A DNA stretch of 64,000 nucleotides from Microbispora sp. H13382 (GTDB lineage: Bacteria > Actinomycetota > Actinomycetes > Streptosporangiales > Streptosporangiaceae), in assembly GCF_014161445.1 (NCBI RefSeq), contig NZ_JABBXA010000029.1, forward strand, positions 24,856 through 88,855, given 5' to 3'. The position numbers and the translations under genes were made by a program. Positions within the stretch are counted from its first letter, which is position 1; every line of letters begins with the position of its first letter. A model generated the notes under the pieces. That model was not told the DNA's origin. It did not search any database and saw nothing but the letters and a program-made list of their open reading frames with translations. Positions 38,550 to 47,164 of this stretch are shown piece by piece.

Positions 38550-40049
38550 ATGACGGTGGACGAGATCGAGACCGAGGTCGTCATCGCGGGCGCCGGCCCG
38601 ACCGGGCTGATGCTGGCGTACGAACTCGCTCTGGCAGGGGTCGAGACCCTGGTGCTGGAGAAGCTGGCCCAGCGGACCGAACAGGTGAAAGGCGCCGGCA
38701 TCCAGCCCCGTACCGCCGAGCTGCTGGAGTCGCGCGGGCTGCTCGAACCGTTGCTGCGGCGCGCCACGCCGCATGAGCCGGTCGGCGGGCACTTCGCGGC
38801 GCTGCCCGTCCCCCTGGACTGCGCCCCCTGGCGGACCAGGCACCCTTTCCCCATCCCGATCCCCCAGTGGGGGATCGAGGAGGTGCTCGAAGAGCGGGCG
38901 GTCGCCGCCGGCGCGCGGGTTCTGCGCGGCACCGCCGTCTCAGTGGTCGAGCCCGGCGACGACGGTGTGGTCGTGACAGCCGGAGATTCGCGGGCGCGGG
39001 CGCGCTACCTGGCGGCCTGCGACGGCGGCCACAGCACGGTGCGCAAACTGCTCGGGCTGCCGTTTCCCGGCAGGCCCGGAACCCGTCAGGCGGTGCTGGC
39101 CGACATCCGCCTGTCCGCCGTTTCGCCGCTGGTGCCGCAACGGATCGGGCACATGAGCAGCCTGACCCGTCAAGCGGACGGCTACTGGGCCATGCTGGTC
39201 CCTCTGGGCGGCGACCGGTACCGAATCACCTACGGCCGGACGGACCAGGCCGACACCGACCGCGACACCCCGGTGACCGACGAGGAGATCACCGCCGGGC
39301 TACGGGCCGTGTACGGCCACGAGACCACGCTCGGTGCCGTGGACAACGCGTCCCGGTTCACCGACGCCACACGGCAGCTGGAGCACTACCGCGTGGGCCG
39401 CGTCCTGTTCGCGGGCGACGCGGCGCACATTCACCCGCCGCTGGGCGGCCAAGGTCTCAACCTCGGCATACAGGACGCGTTCAACCTCGGGTGGAAACTG
39501 GCCGCGACCGTGCGGGACCGGGCGCCGAGCGGCCTGCTGGACAGCTACCACGCCGAACGGCATCCGGTCGGAGCCCAGGTCCTGCACCACACGTCGGCGC
39601 AGCGCGTCCTGGCCGATCCCGCCCCGAGCGAGGACGTGGCCGCCCTGCGCGACATCTTCATCGACCTGCTGCGCCTGCCCGACACCAACCGCCACCTCGC
39701 AGGACTGATGTCCGGCCTCTCGCTGCGTTACACACTGCCCGGCGATCATCCGCTCACCGGACAGCGCATCCCGGACGCCGATCTGGTCACCGACGCCGGC
39801 CCCACCCGGGTGTCGGCGCTGTTCGGCGCGGGGCACGCCGTCCTGCTCGATCTGGCCGGAACCGTTCCCGCCGGTTTCCGGCTTCCACCACGAGTCGACC
39901 TCGTCCGCGCCACCCGCACCGACGATCTGGGCGCCGCCACCGTGCTCATCCGTCCCGACGGCTACGTCTGCTGGGCCGCGGACGGCCCCGCCGCCTCCGG
40001 CGACGCCCTGCTCGCCGCGATCACCGGCAACCTCGCGACGATGCCCTGA
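38550..40049 (+). CDS. FAD-dependent aromatic hydroxylase-like monooxygenase
   Basis: 499 aa, class A flavoprotein monooxygenase: VVIAGAGPTGLMLAYELALAG (GxGxxG), the DG motif AACDGGHSTVRKLLGL near residue 155, and the second FAD motif VLFAGDAAHIHPPLGGQGLNLGIQDAFNLGWKLA near 285, plus a thioredoxin-like C-terminal part as in PheA/MhpA-type hydroxylases of polyketide and aromatic pathways. Hydroxylates an aromatic or polyketide using NAD(P)H and O2. Start ATG 38550 is supported by the beginning of the FAD domain; divergent TetR control likely. Confidence 0.9.
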   Translation: MTVDEIETEVVIAGAGPTGLMLAYELALAGVETLVLEKLAQRTEQVKGAGIQPRTAELLESRGLLEPLLRRATPHEPVGGHFAALPVPLDCAPWRTRHPFPIPIPQWGIEEVLEERAVAAGARVLRGTAVSVVEPGDDGVVVTAGDSRARARYLAACDGGHSTVRKLLGLPFPGRPGTRQAVLADIRLSAVSPLVPQRIGHMSSLTRQADGYWAMLVPLGGDRYRITYGRTDQADTDRDTPVTDEEITAGLRAVYGHETTLGAVDNASRFTDATRQLEHYRVGRVLFAGDAAHIHPPLGGQGLNLGIQDAFNLGWKLAATVRDRAPSGLLDSYHAERHPVGAQVLHHTSAQRVLADPAPSEDVAALRDIFIDLLRLPDTNRHLAGLMSGLSLRYTLPGDHPLTGQRIPDADLVTDAGPTRVSALFGAGHAVLLDLAGTVPAGFRLPPRVDLVRATRTDDLGAATVLIRPDGYVCWAADGPAASGDALLAAITGNLATMP

Positions 40050-40167
40050 GCCGGGTGCCGGGCCGGCGGCTACCGGCACCCGCCCGCGACCGGTTGTGAT
40101 CGGGGGGCGGGACCGCTCGTTCCACGCTGCCCGCCTGTACGGCGGTGCCACACTAAGATCGCGTTCC

Positions 40168-41946
40168 GTGCTTCCGGACAGGTTCTGGCGGAATATCAGG
40201 ATCGGATCAGTAGGTCTGGTTCTCGCGGCGGCGGTCGCGGGCCTGGTGCTCGGCGACGCCTGGCTCTGGGTGGCCGTCGAATGGTCGCCGCCGGCCTACG
40301 CGGGGTTCTACGGGCGCGCCGGGTTCGACACCTCGACGACGGTGGCGCTGCTCGTGGCCGCCCTGGTGAAGGCCGCGCTCCTGTGGCTGATCCTGCGTGC
40401 CCCCGCGCAGGGACCGCTGGACCGCCGGGCGAGGGCGCTGCGCCGCCTGCTGTATCTGGCGGTGGCGTACGCCCTCGTGCTGTGGTACCCGATCGCGCTG
40501 CTCCCCGACGCGGTCGACGCGGCGTTCCAGCTCGCGCTGTGGACCGCGATCGACGTCCTCTACCTGCTCGTCATCCGCTGGCGGTCCCGCGTGCTGCGCG
40601 CGGCGGCCGGAGCGATCTTCGCGGTCGAGCTGGCCGGGATGGCCGACGACCTGCTCGACGAACTCGACCTGCCGGAGATCGGATCGGGCGGAATCGTCGA
40701 ACTGGGCTTGATGCTGAGCGGAGTGGCGGCGACCCTCGTCACGCTCGTCGGGCAGCGGCGCGACGGCCGGTGGAGCCGCGGCACGCAGGCCGCCGGGTGG
40801 GTGTCGATGGGCGTCTACGCGCTGGTGATCCCGCTCAACGTCCGCTTCGCGATGATTCCCAGCGGCGCCGATCTGGTGATTCCGGTAGTGATGGACGCGC
40901 TGGCACTCGTCGGCACCGTGTGGATCGCGGCGACCGCCCGCGAGCTGCCCGCCGAGGGCCGCCCGGCGGACCTTCCGCCCGCGCGGCGGCGCGTGATCCG
41001 CGTCGCGGTGGCGGCCGTGGCCCTGCTGCCGGTCATCGCGATGATCCACCCGGAGCAGACCCCGCACCTCACCTACACCGGCTGGTCGACGGACTGCTAC
41101 GACCGGCCCAGCTTCGGCGACCTGAAACCCGCGGAACGCGAGGCCGTGTTCCTGTGCCGGGCGCGGAGCACGGACGGCGGAGTCTCGCCGATCTTCCCGG
41201 ACAGCCTGTCCGACCAGCAGGTCCTCGCGTACGGGCGGGCGCTGTGCCGTACGAAGGACCGCGAGGAACAGGAGGCGATCCTGACGCGGGCCGGGAGCGC
41301 GCGGCCCGCCTGGGGCGCGGACCCGTGGGACCTCGTCTACGTCTGCCCGGAGATCGTGGGCGCGACCCACCCCGAGTTGCTGCGGTCGACCGCGGAGACG
41401 GAGGCGGCGAACGCCGCCTACATCGCCGAGGAGAACGCGAAGTGCCGCGACCCGTGGCCCCGGACGAAGGGTGTCGTCCAGGCCACGGCCAAATACTTCC
41501 TGTTCGCCGACGGCGATCACGGCTATCTGGTCCACGACCCCGACGACGAGGCGGCCGACGAGGCGGCGGAGCAGGCCATCGACGACCTCTACGACGACAG
41601 CGCCCTCGTCGGGGTGGCCGGCAGCACGGCGCTCATCGGGCATGTCGAAGACGTCATCGATCTGTGCCTCACGGTGAAGGCCCTCCGCACCCCGCCGCCA
41701 CCGCGGACGGCCGGGTGGGATCAGGTCGACGAGGTGCCGATCGTCAGCCGCAGCGGCACGCTCACCGTGCCGGAGATGGGCGACGGCGGAGACGTGGGCG
41801 CGGGTGCCCCGATGCCGAACCTGGCGATCGTGGGGAAGGGCCGCTACCGGCTCCGTGTCTACGTGCGGATCGGCGATGCGGGAGAGGAGCACCTGGTCGT
41901 CGTGTTCCCGGGCGCGTCGAGGAAGAGGCTCACGCTGAAGCCGTGA
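40168..41946 (+). CDS. Unknown membrane protein with cysteine-bearing C-terminal domain
   Basis: 592 aa. About eight membrane helices in residues 12-310 (VGLVLAAAVAGLVLGDAWLWVAV first; VIRVAVAAVALLPVIAMI last), then a long hydrophilic, presumably outside, region with five or more cysteines (STDCYDRPSFGDL, AVFLCRARS, RALCRTKD, VYVCPEI, KCRDPWP) and acidic stretches. No family recognised. Start GTG 40168; the frame is open 24 codons further up. The hydrophilic part lacks obvious catalytic motifs. Stands alone between the hydroxylase and the lactate oxygenase. Confidence 0.65.
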   Translation: MLPDRFWRNIRIGSVGLVLAAAVAGLVLGDAWLWVAVEWSPPAYAGFYGRAGFDTSTTVALLVAALVKAALLWLILRAPAQGPLDRRARALRRLLYLAVAYALVLWYPIALLPDAVDAAFQLALWTAIDVLYLLVIRWRSRVLRAAAGAIFAVELAGMADDLLDELDLPEIGSGGIVELGLMLSGVAATLVTLVGQRRDGRWSRGTQAAGWVSMGVYALVIPLNVRFAMIPSGADLVIPVVMDALALVGTVWIAATARELPAEGRPADLPPARRRVIRVAVAAVALLPVIAMIHPEQTPHLTYTGWSTDCYDRPSFGDLKPAEREAVFLCRARSTDGGVSPIFPDSLSDQQVLAYGRALCRTKDREEQEAILTRAGSARPAWGADPWDLVYVCPEIVGATHPELLRSTAETEAANAAYIAEENAKCRDPWPRTKGVVQATAKYFLFADGDHGYLVHDPDDEAADEAAEQAIDDLYDDSALVGVAGSTALIGHVEDVIDLCLTVKALRTPPPPRTAGWDQVDEVPIVSRSGTLTVPEMGDGGDVGAGAPMPNLAIVGKGRYRLRVYVRIGDAGEEHLVVVFPGASRKRLTLKP

Positions 41947-42055
41947 GCGCGGGCGGGGCGCACGGCCGTTATTCCTTTGGCACGGTCACCGGGAGATTCC
42001 GAATACTTGGCCACTCGCCTCGGGTAATGCAACGTGCCAGGGGTAACGCGCACGT

Positions 42056-43210
42056 ATGAATTACGCGGAGTACCAAAACGAGCTGTACGCCCAGGGGCGG
42101 ACCGGCCGGCAGCCGCCGTATCCCATGACATTCGCGGAGCTGGAAGAGAAGGCTTCGGCCGCGATGCGGCCGAAGGTCTGGGGGTATGTGGCCGGGGGCG
42201 CCGGTGACGAGCACACCCAGCGGGCCAACTGCGAGGCGTTCAAGCGCTGGGGCCTGTATCCGCGGATGTTGGTCGCTCCCGCCGAGCGGGACATGTCGAT
42301 CGAGTTGTTCGGGACGAAGCTGCCCTCGCCGGTGTTCATGGCGCCCATCGGGGTGATCGGGGTGTGCGCCCAGGACGACCACGGCGACCTCGCATGCGCG
42401 CGAGCCTCCGTCCGGACCGGCGTCCCGTTCTTCGCGGCGACCCTTTCCGCCGATCCCATGGAGGACGTGGCGGCGGCGCTGGACGGCACGCCCGGCTTCT
42501 TCCAGCTCTACACGCCGCCGGACCGGGACCTGGCGGCGAGCCTGGTGCACCGCGCCGAGGCGGCGGGGTTCAGGGGCATCGCCGTCACCCTCGACACCTG
42601 GGTGACCGGCTGGCGTCCCCGGGACCTGCGCGGCTCGAACTACCCCCAGGTGCCCAGCGGATGCCTGCGCAACTACACAAGCGACCCGGTGTTCCAGCAG
42701 AGACTGCGACCCGGCGAGGACGCCGTCGAGGAGGTGGTGCGCACGTTGCCGATCTTCGGCGGGCCGTTCCGGTGGGACGACCTGGACTGGCTGCGGTCGC
42801 AGACCCGGCTGCCGCTGATGCTCAAAGGCATCTGCCACCCCGACGACGTCCGCCGGGCCAAGGACCACGGTGCGGACGCCGTCTACTGTTCCAACCACGG
42901 CGGACGGCAGGCCAACGGAGGGCTGCCCGCCCTGGAGTGCCTGCCCGGCGTGCTCGAAGCCGCCGACGGGCTGCCGGTCCTGTTCGACTCGGGGGTGCGC
43001 AGCGGCGCCGACGTCGTCAAGGCGCTGGCGCTGGGCGCCACCGCGGTGGGGATCGGCCGGCCCTACGCGTACGGCCTGGCGGTCGGCGGCGTCGACGGCG
43101 TCGTGCACGTGCTGCGTTCCATCCTGGCCGAAGCGGACCTCATCATGGCGGTCGACGGGTATCCCACCCTCAAGGACCTCACGCCCGAGGCGCTGCGCCT
43201 CGTGGCATGA
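42056..43210 (+). CDS. Lactate 2-monooxygenase (FMN alpha-hydroxy acid oxidase family)
   Basis: 384 aa. Strong resemblance to Mycobacterium lactate 2-monooxygenase: NEIYGQG-like start (YQNELYAQGRTGRQPP), SYVAGG-like YVAGGAGDEHTQRANCEAFKRWGL, TLDTWVTGWRPRDL, catalytic His in YCSNHGGRQANGGLPALE near residue 280, LFDSGVRSGADVVKALALGA. The enzyme turns L-lactate and O2 into acetate, CO2 and water. The fucose pathway in this window yields L-lactate, so this gene could drain it, although it is about 4 kb from that locus and separately transcribed. Confidence 0.9.
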   Translation: MNYAEYQNELYAQGRTGRQPPYPMTFAELEEKASAAMRPKVWGYVAGGAGDEHTQRANCEAFKRWGLYPRMLVAPAERDMSIELFGTKLPSPVFMAPIGVIGVCAQDDHGDLACARASVRTGVPFFAATLSADPMEDVAAALDGTPGFFQLYTPPDRDLAASLVHRAEAAGFRGIAVTLDTWVTGWRPRDLRGSNYPQVPSGCLRNYTSDPVFQQRLRPGEDAVEEVVRTLPIFGGPFRWDDLDWLRSQTRLPLMLKGICHPDDVRRAKDHGADAVYCSNHGGRQANGGLPALECLPGVLEAADGLPVLFDSGVRSGADVVKALALGATAVGIGRPYAYGLAVGGVDGVVHVLRSILAEADLIMAVDGYPTLKDLTPEALRLVA

Positions 43211-43211
43211 C

Positions 43212-43253
43212 CGCCTCGCGACGGGCCGCGGACGACGACGGCCCGCCGGAGGC
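43212..43253. terminator. Possible bidirectional terminator
   Basis: GGGCCG (43223-43228) pairs with CGGCCC (43239-43244), extended by GCCTC/GAGGC outer arms, in the 57 bp between the convergent lactate oxygenase and GH43-like genes. The stem is interrupted. Confidence 0.4.
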
Positions 43254-43267
43254 GCCACACTCGATGA

Positions 43268-44620
43268 TCAGTCCTTGCCGTGCCCCGGGTTCCGGCGTGC
43301 GACGTACAGGCGGTTGCCCTCGGGGCCGGTCCACTCCAGCCGTACGACACCGGGCACGGCGGCGTCGGCGACGCGCGACGGGTCGGCCCAGTAGCCGAAG
43401 TTGGGGTTGCGGAAGAACGTCGCCCACAGCCGGCCGCTGCGGTCCGCGAAGATGTTGTTGTGGCCGGCGCCGACGCCCAGGGTCCACCGCTTGGAGTATG
43501 GCCCCTCGAACGTGTCCGCGACGGCGACGATCGCGTCGTACTGGTACTGCACACGGCCCGGGGCGGCCGTGTCGTAGGCGTACCGCGTGCTGCCGTCCGT
43601 GTTGACCGACGACCGATCCCATGCGGCGTGGACGAGGTAGTACTTGCCTCCGTACTTGAAGACGTACGCGCCTTCCAGGTACGGCTCGGGCGCGTAGGGC
43701 GTCTGCTGGAACTTCGGCAGGTTCGTCGCCGGGACGATGTCCTCCATGTCATCCCGGAACTTCGCGTACAGGTTGTTGTGCAGCACGAGCCACGCGTCGT
43801 CGCCCTCGGTGTAGAGGCCGCCGTCGATGTGGTGGTAGGCGCCGGGCTTGATGAAGGCCGGTCCCCCGATGAAGGAGTCACCGAAGGGCTTGTCGTGGTT
43901 GCCCTGGACGAGCCGGTACGGACCCTCGACCCCGCCCTCGCTCACGAGCATGAACGAACCGACCTTCTGCGAGTGGTCGCCCATGCACGCGACGATGTAC
44001 CACTTGCCGCGGAAGTAGTGCACCTCCGGCGCCCAGGCGTTGCCGCGCTTGCCGAACTGGTCGTCGTACCAGTACTCCTGCCACGGAGCGACGACCGTGC
44101 GCCCGGGCCGGTTCTCGCCGGCGAACTCGGGCGACCACACCTTGCCCTTCTCGGCGTCCGGCCGGATGCCGGTGGTGTCGGCCAGCCGCCACGGCCCGTG
44201 CAGGGACGGGGCCGTCCACACGAAGATGCCGTCGTTCCACGGGCCCGCCGCCTGGAGCCCGGGCACCCGGGTGGTGCCCGTGGCGACGTAGACCGGACGA
44301 CCGCCGACGACGAAGCAGTTGACGTAGGTGTCCCGCATCCAGACCCGGCCGAGCTCCTCATCACGGGGACGCGGCTCGAGCGGCAGGATGAAGGAGTTGT
44401 CGTCGCGCGGCCACAGGTCCGGCCGCGTGTCCGCGAGGCCGTAGGGCTCGAGCTCGGGCCAGTTCGACGGATACCGCCCCTTCGGCGCGCCTCCGTTCGG
44501 CAACTCCTTCGGGTCCGCGTGCGCGGCGGCCGCGGGCAGCGCCGCCGCTCCCAGCAGGCCCGCGACGCCGGCCAGTACGGACCGCCGGCCGACGTACAAC
44601 CCGTTATCGGAATCAGTCAT
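43268..44620 (-). CDS. Secreted GH43-like glycoside hydrolase
   Basis: 450 aa. Twin-arginine-type signal (GRRSVLAGVAGLLGAAALPAAAAHA), then a five-bladed-propeller-like chain of GH43/GH117 character: MRDTYVNCFVVGGRPVYVATGT (blade 1 Asp), WNDGIFVWTAPSLHGPWRL, AWAPEVHYFRGKWYIVACM (catalytic-type Glu), EGPYRLV, HIDGGLYTEGDDAWLVLHNN (third acid), AYVFKYGGKYYLVHAAWD, AGHNNIFADRSGRLWATFFRN. It would act outside the cell on an arabinose-, galactose- or other plant or algal glycan. Alone on its strand, upstream of it the half-site G lies 155 bp away. Confidence 0.8.
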   Translation of the reverse strand: MTDSDNGLYVGRRSVLAGVAGLLGAAALPAAAAHADPKELPNGGAPKGRYPSNWPELEPYGLADTRPDLWPRDDNSFILPLEPRPRDEELGRVWMRDTYVNCFVVGGRPVYVATGTTRVPGLQAAGPWNDGIFVWTAPSLHGPWRLADTTGIRPDAEKGKVWSPEFAGENRPGRTVVAPWQEYWYDDQFGKRGNAWAPEVHYFRGKWYIVACMGDHSQKVGSFMLVSEGGVEGPYRLVQGNHDKPFGDSFIGGPAFIKPGAYHHIDGGLYTEGDDAWLVLHNNLYAKFRDDMEDIVPATNLPKFQQTPYAPEPYLEGAYVFKYGGKYYLVHAAWDRSSVNTDGSTRYAYDTAAPGRVQYQYDAIVAVADTFEGPYSKRWTLGVGAGHNNIFADRSGRLWATFFRNPNFGYWADPSRVADAAVPGVVRLEWTGPEGNRLYVARRNPGHGKD

Positions 44621-44965
44621 GAGTCACGTCCTCCCACTTGTCCAGGACCAGGTCGCCCTGCCGGGAGGAGACGGTAGTGGGACGTATTTCGACAGTGAAC
44701 AGACGACAGAAAGGTTTCGGCTCGCCTTCGCCGGCTTCGGCCGCGGATGTCGCCGGGGATTTCCCTATTTCCTACCGGCCGTGAATTCCTCCATTCCGCG
44801 GCGCCAAAAAAATAAGAGCCACGGCCGATTCGCTCGGCGAACTCTTCGCGGTGCGGTCGCAGGCGGCGACAGCGGTCCGAGTTCCGCTCCCACCGTCGCA
44901 GAGCCGGCCGGTGCGGAGCCGAAAACACGTTGCGGCGGACGACCGCGACGCGGAACGCTCCCGGC
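44621..44965. other. Gene-free intergenic region with half-site G
   Basis: 345 bp between the divergent GH43-like and APH-like genes. It holds CTATTTCCTACC at 44765-44776, matching the TATTWCCTACY half-site but with no second half, and an unusual CCAAAAAAATAAG run near 44807. ORFs here are short and lack codon bias. No RNA gene recognised. Confidence 0.6.
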
Positions 44966-45868
44966 GTGAGGATGCACGCCGGCCAGCTGACGGTGACACA
45001 GGAGACGGTGCGCGCGTTGGTGGACGAGCAGTTCCCCGAGTGGCGGAGCCTGCCCGTGACACGCATCGGCGCCCACGGGACGGTCAACGCCGTCTTCCGC
45101 GTCGGCGACCGCTTCACGGCCCGGTTCCCGCTGCTACCCGGCCCGGCCGACGAGCTGCGGCGCCGGCTGGAGTCGGAGGCGGAGGCGGCCCGCGAACTGG
45201 CGGGCAGCACCCGCTTTCCCACGCCCGAGCCGGTCGCGCTCGGTGAGCCCGGCGCGGGATACCCGCTTCCGTGGGCGGTGCAGACGTGGCTGCCCGGTGC
45301 CGTGGCGGACGACGAGGACCCGGGCGAATCGGTCGCGTTCGCCCACGACCTCGCCGATCTCATCACCGATCTGCGTGCGGCCGGCACGCGCGGCCGTACG
45401 TTCGCCGGCACGGGCCGGGGAGGCGACCTGCGCTCCCACGACGCCTGGATGGAGACCTGCTTCGCGCGCAGCGAACGGCTCCTGGACGTTCCCCGGCTGC
45501 GCCGGATGTGGGACAGGCTCCGCGTCCTGCCCCGCGAGGCGGCCGACGTGATGTGCCACGGCGATCTCATTCCCGGCAACGTGCTCGTGTCCGCCGGCCG
45601 GCTGGCGGGGATCCTCGACGCCGGCGGCTTCGGGCCGGCCGATCCCGCTCTCGACCTCGTGAGCGCCTGGCACCTGCTGGAGGCGGGGCCGCGCCGGGTG
45701 CTCCGCCTCGACCTGGAGTGCGACGACCTGGAGTGGGAGCGAGGCAAGGCGTGGGCCCTCGAACAGGCGATGGGACTCGTCTGGTACTACCTCGACACCA
45801 ACCCCGCCATGGCCCGGATGGGCCGGCGCACGCTGGCACGCATCCTGGCGGACAGCGGGCCCGCCTGA
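44966..45868 (+). CDS. Aminoglycoside phosphotransferase (APH) family kinase
   Basis: 300 aa APH fold: ALVDEQFPEWRSLPVTRIGAHGTVNAVFRVGDRFTARFPL (nucleotide-binding N lobe), LPWAVQTWLPG, Brenner-type catalytic motif CHGDLIPGNVLV near residue 197 and AGILDAGGFGPADPALDLVSAW, where the usual D-F/W after the metal Asp is D-A-G-G. Members phosphorylate aminoglycosides, macrolides or small metabolites; actinobacteria carry many that are not resistance genes. Start GTG 44966, with an ATG two codons on. Confidence 0.85.
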   Translation: MRMHAGQLTVTQETVRALVDEQFPEWRSLPVTRIGAHGTVNAVFRVGDRFTARFPLLPGPADELRRRLESEAEAARELAGSTRFPTPEPVALGEPGAGYPLPWAVQTWLPGAVADDEDPGESVAFAHDLADLITDLRAAGTRGRTFAGTGRGGDLRSHDAWMETCFARSERLLDVPRLRRMWDRLRVLPREAADVMCHGDLIPGNVLVSAGRLAGILDAGGFGPADPALDLVSAWHLLEAGPRRVLRLDLECDDLEWERGKAWALEQAMGLVWYYLDTNPAMARMGRRTLARILADSGPA

Positions 45869-45895
45869 GCCGGTGCGGCCGCGATCACGGCGTCG

Positions 45896-46230
45896 TCAGC
45901 CGCGGGTGACCCGCACGCCGCCGAAGACGCCGTAGTTGCGCACGCGGATGACCGGTCCGGAGGAGTCCGGCGTTCCCGGGTCCACCCGGCGGCCGCCGAA
46001 CAGGCTGAAGCCCTCGACCTCCACCGTGCTGTCGGCGGGCACCCGCAGCCGCACGCCGCCCGCGATCGAGATCTTCGTGACCGAAGTGACCGGCGCGATC
46101 TCGGCGTCGCTGAAATCGAGGTCGGCGCCACCGAGGGGGGTGAGGACCACGGTGTCCGCGGGCACCCGCCCCGCCCCCCGGCGCTTCAGGCCGCCGAGAA
46201 GGGCGACGTGCCAGTCCGTACGCTGCGATG
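45896..46230 (-). pseudogene. LiaF-like C-terminal fragment
   Basis: The minus-strand frame reads TDWHVALLGGLKRRGAGRVPADTVVLTPLGGADLDFSDAEI and continues through GGVRLRVPADSTVEVEGFSLFGGRRVD to IRVRNYGVFGGVRVTRG, the C-terminal beta-domain of DUF1707/LiaF-like cell-envelope proteins. The N-terminal DUF1707 or membrane part is absent: upstream there is only the stop of the amidohydrolase gene. A GTG at 46165 could yield an 89-aa product, but a truncated relic is more likely. Confidence 0.6.
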
Positions 46231-46273
46231 ATGTCGTGTTCGTGATGAGAGGCGGCCCGCCGCTCGCGCTCGC

Positions 46274-47164
46274 TCAGGTGCCGAGGCGGTAGACGCGTTC
46301 CGCCGTTCCCCGGAATACCGCGTCACGCTCGGCGGCCGACAGCCCCGCGTCCGTGAGCAGCGCGCGCACGGTCTCCGCCCACAGGGGCAGGGCGCCCGCG
46401 AGGAGGCAGACGGGCCAGTCGGAGCCGAACATCAGACGCCCGGGCCCGAACGCGTCGAGCGCGACGTCGGCGTACGGCCGCAGCCGCGCCGCGTCCCAGT
46501 CGTCCCAGGCCGCCTCGGTGATCAGGCCGGAGAGCTTGGCCGTCACGTTCGGCTCGGCGGCCAGCTCACGGACGAGACCGGCCCACGGTTCGAGCTCGCC
46601 GGACGCGACCGGAGGTTTGGCCAGGTGGTCGAGGACGAAGGCCAACTCGGGAAGGGCCCGTACGGTCTCGATCGCGGCGGGCAACTGGTGGGGCAGGACG
46701 AGCAGGTCGTAGACGAGCCCGGCCGCCGCCACCTGACGCAGTCCTTCGCGGACGTCGTCGCGGGCGAGCCAACGGGGGTCGCTTTCGCCCTGCACGAGGT
46801 GGCGGATGCCGCGCAGCAGTTCGCCGCCCGGTGAGGCGGCGAGCGCGGCGAGTTCGGCGGCGAGATCGGGCCGGGTGAGATCGGCCCACCCCACCACGGC
46901 GGCGACGGTGTCCGACCGCGCCGCCAGCGCGAGGAACTCCCGGGTCTCCTCTGCGTCGGGCAGGACCTGTACGAGCACCGAGCTCCCGATTCGCGCTTCC
47001 GCCGCGACGGCGGCGTAGTCGGAGGCGGTGAAGTCGCGGCGGATCCGCGCCATCTTCGGAGGATCGAGCCAGGTCTGCGGCCGCCGGGACAGCTCCCAGA
47101 GATGGTGATGAGCGTCGACGATCGTCCCAGTGGATGTCCCAGTGGATGTCGCGGTGGATGTCAC
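46274..47164 (-). CDS. Amidohydrolase, probable L-fuconolactonase
   Basis: 296 aa amidohydrolase-2 family: metal site DAHHHLW at residue 17, DYAAVAAEARIGSSVLVQV, LVYDLLVLPHQLP, VLDHLAKPP, FGSDWPVCLLAG near 238. This is the lactonase family COG3618 that includes L-fucono-1,5-lactonase and L-rhamnonolactonase. In the fucose operon it should open L-fuconolactone made by the aldo/keto reductase to L-fuconate. GTG start overlaps the larC stop by 4 nt. The N-terminus has a short Thr/Ser repeat (STATSTGTSTGT). Confidence 0.85.
   Translation of the reverse strand: MTSTATSTGTSTGTIVDAHHHLWELSRRPQTWLDPPKMARIRRDFTASDYAAVAAEARIGSSVLVQVLPDAEETREFLALAARSDTVAAVVGWADLTRPDLAAELAALAASPGGELLRGIRHLVQGESDPRWLARDDVREGLRQVAAAGLVYDLLVLPHQLPAAIETVRALPELAFVLDHLAKPPVASGELEPWAGLVRELAAEPNVTAKLSGLITEAAWDDWDAARLRPYADVALDAFGPGRLMFGSDWPVCLLAGALPLWAETVRALLTDAGLSAAERDAVFRGTAERVYRLGT

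Noticed and set aside
44951..44966. CGCTCCC half of a CebR/LacI-type operator before the APH gene
   Set aside because: Only one half matches TGGGAGCGCTCCCA and no LacI-family gene is present in the window.
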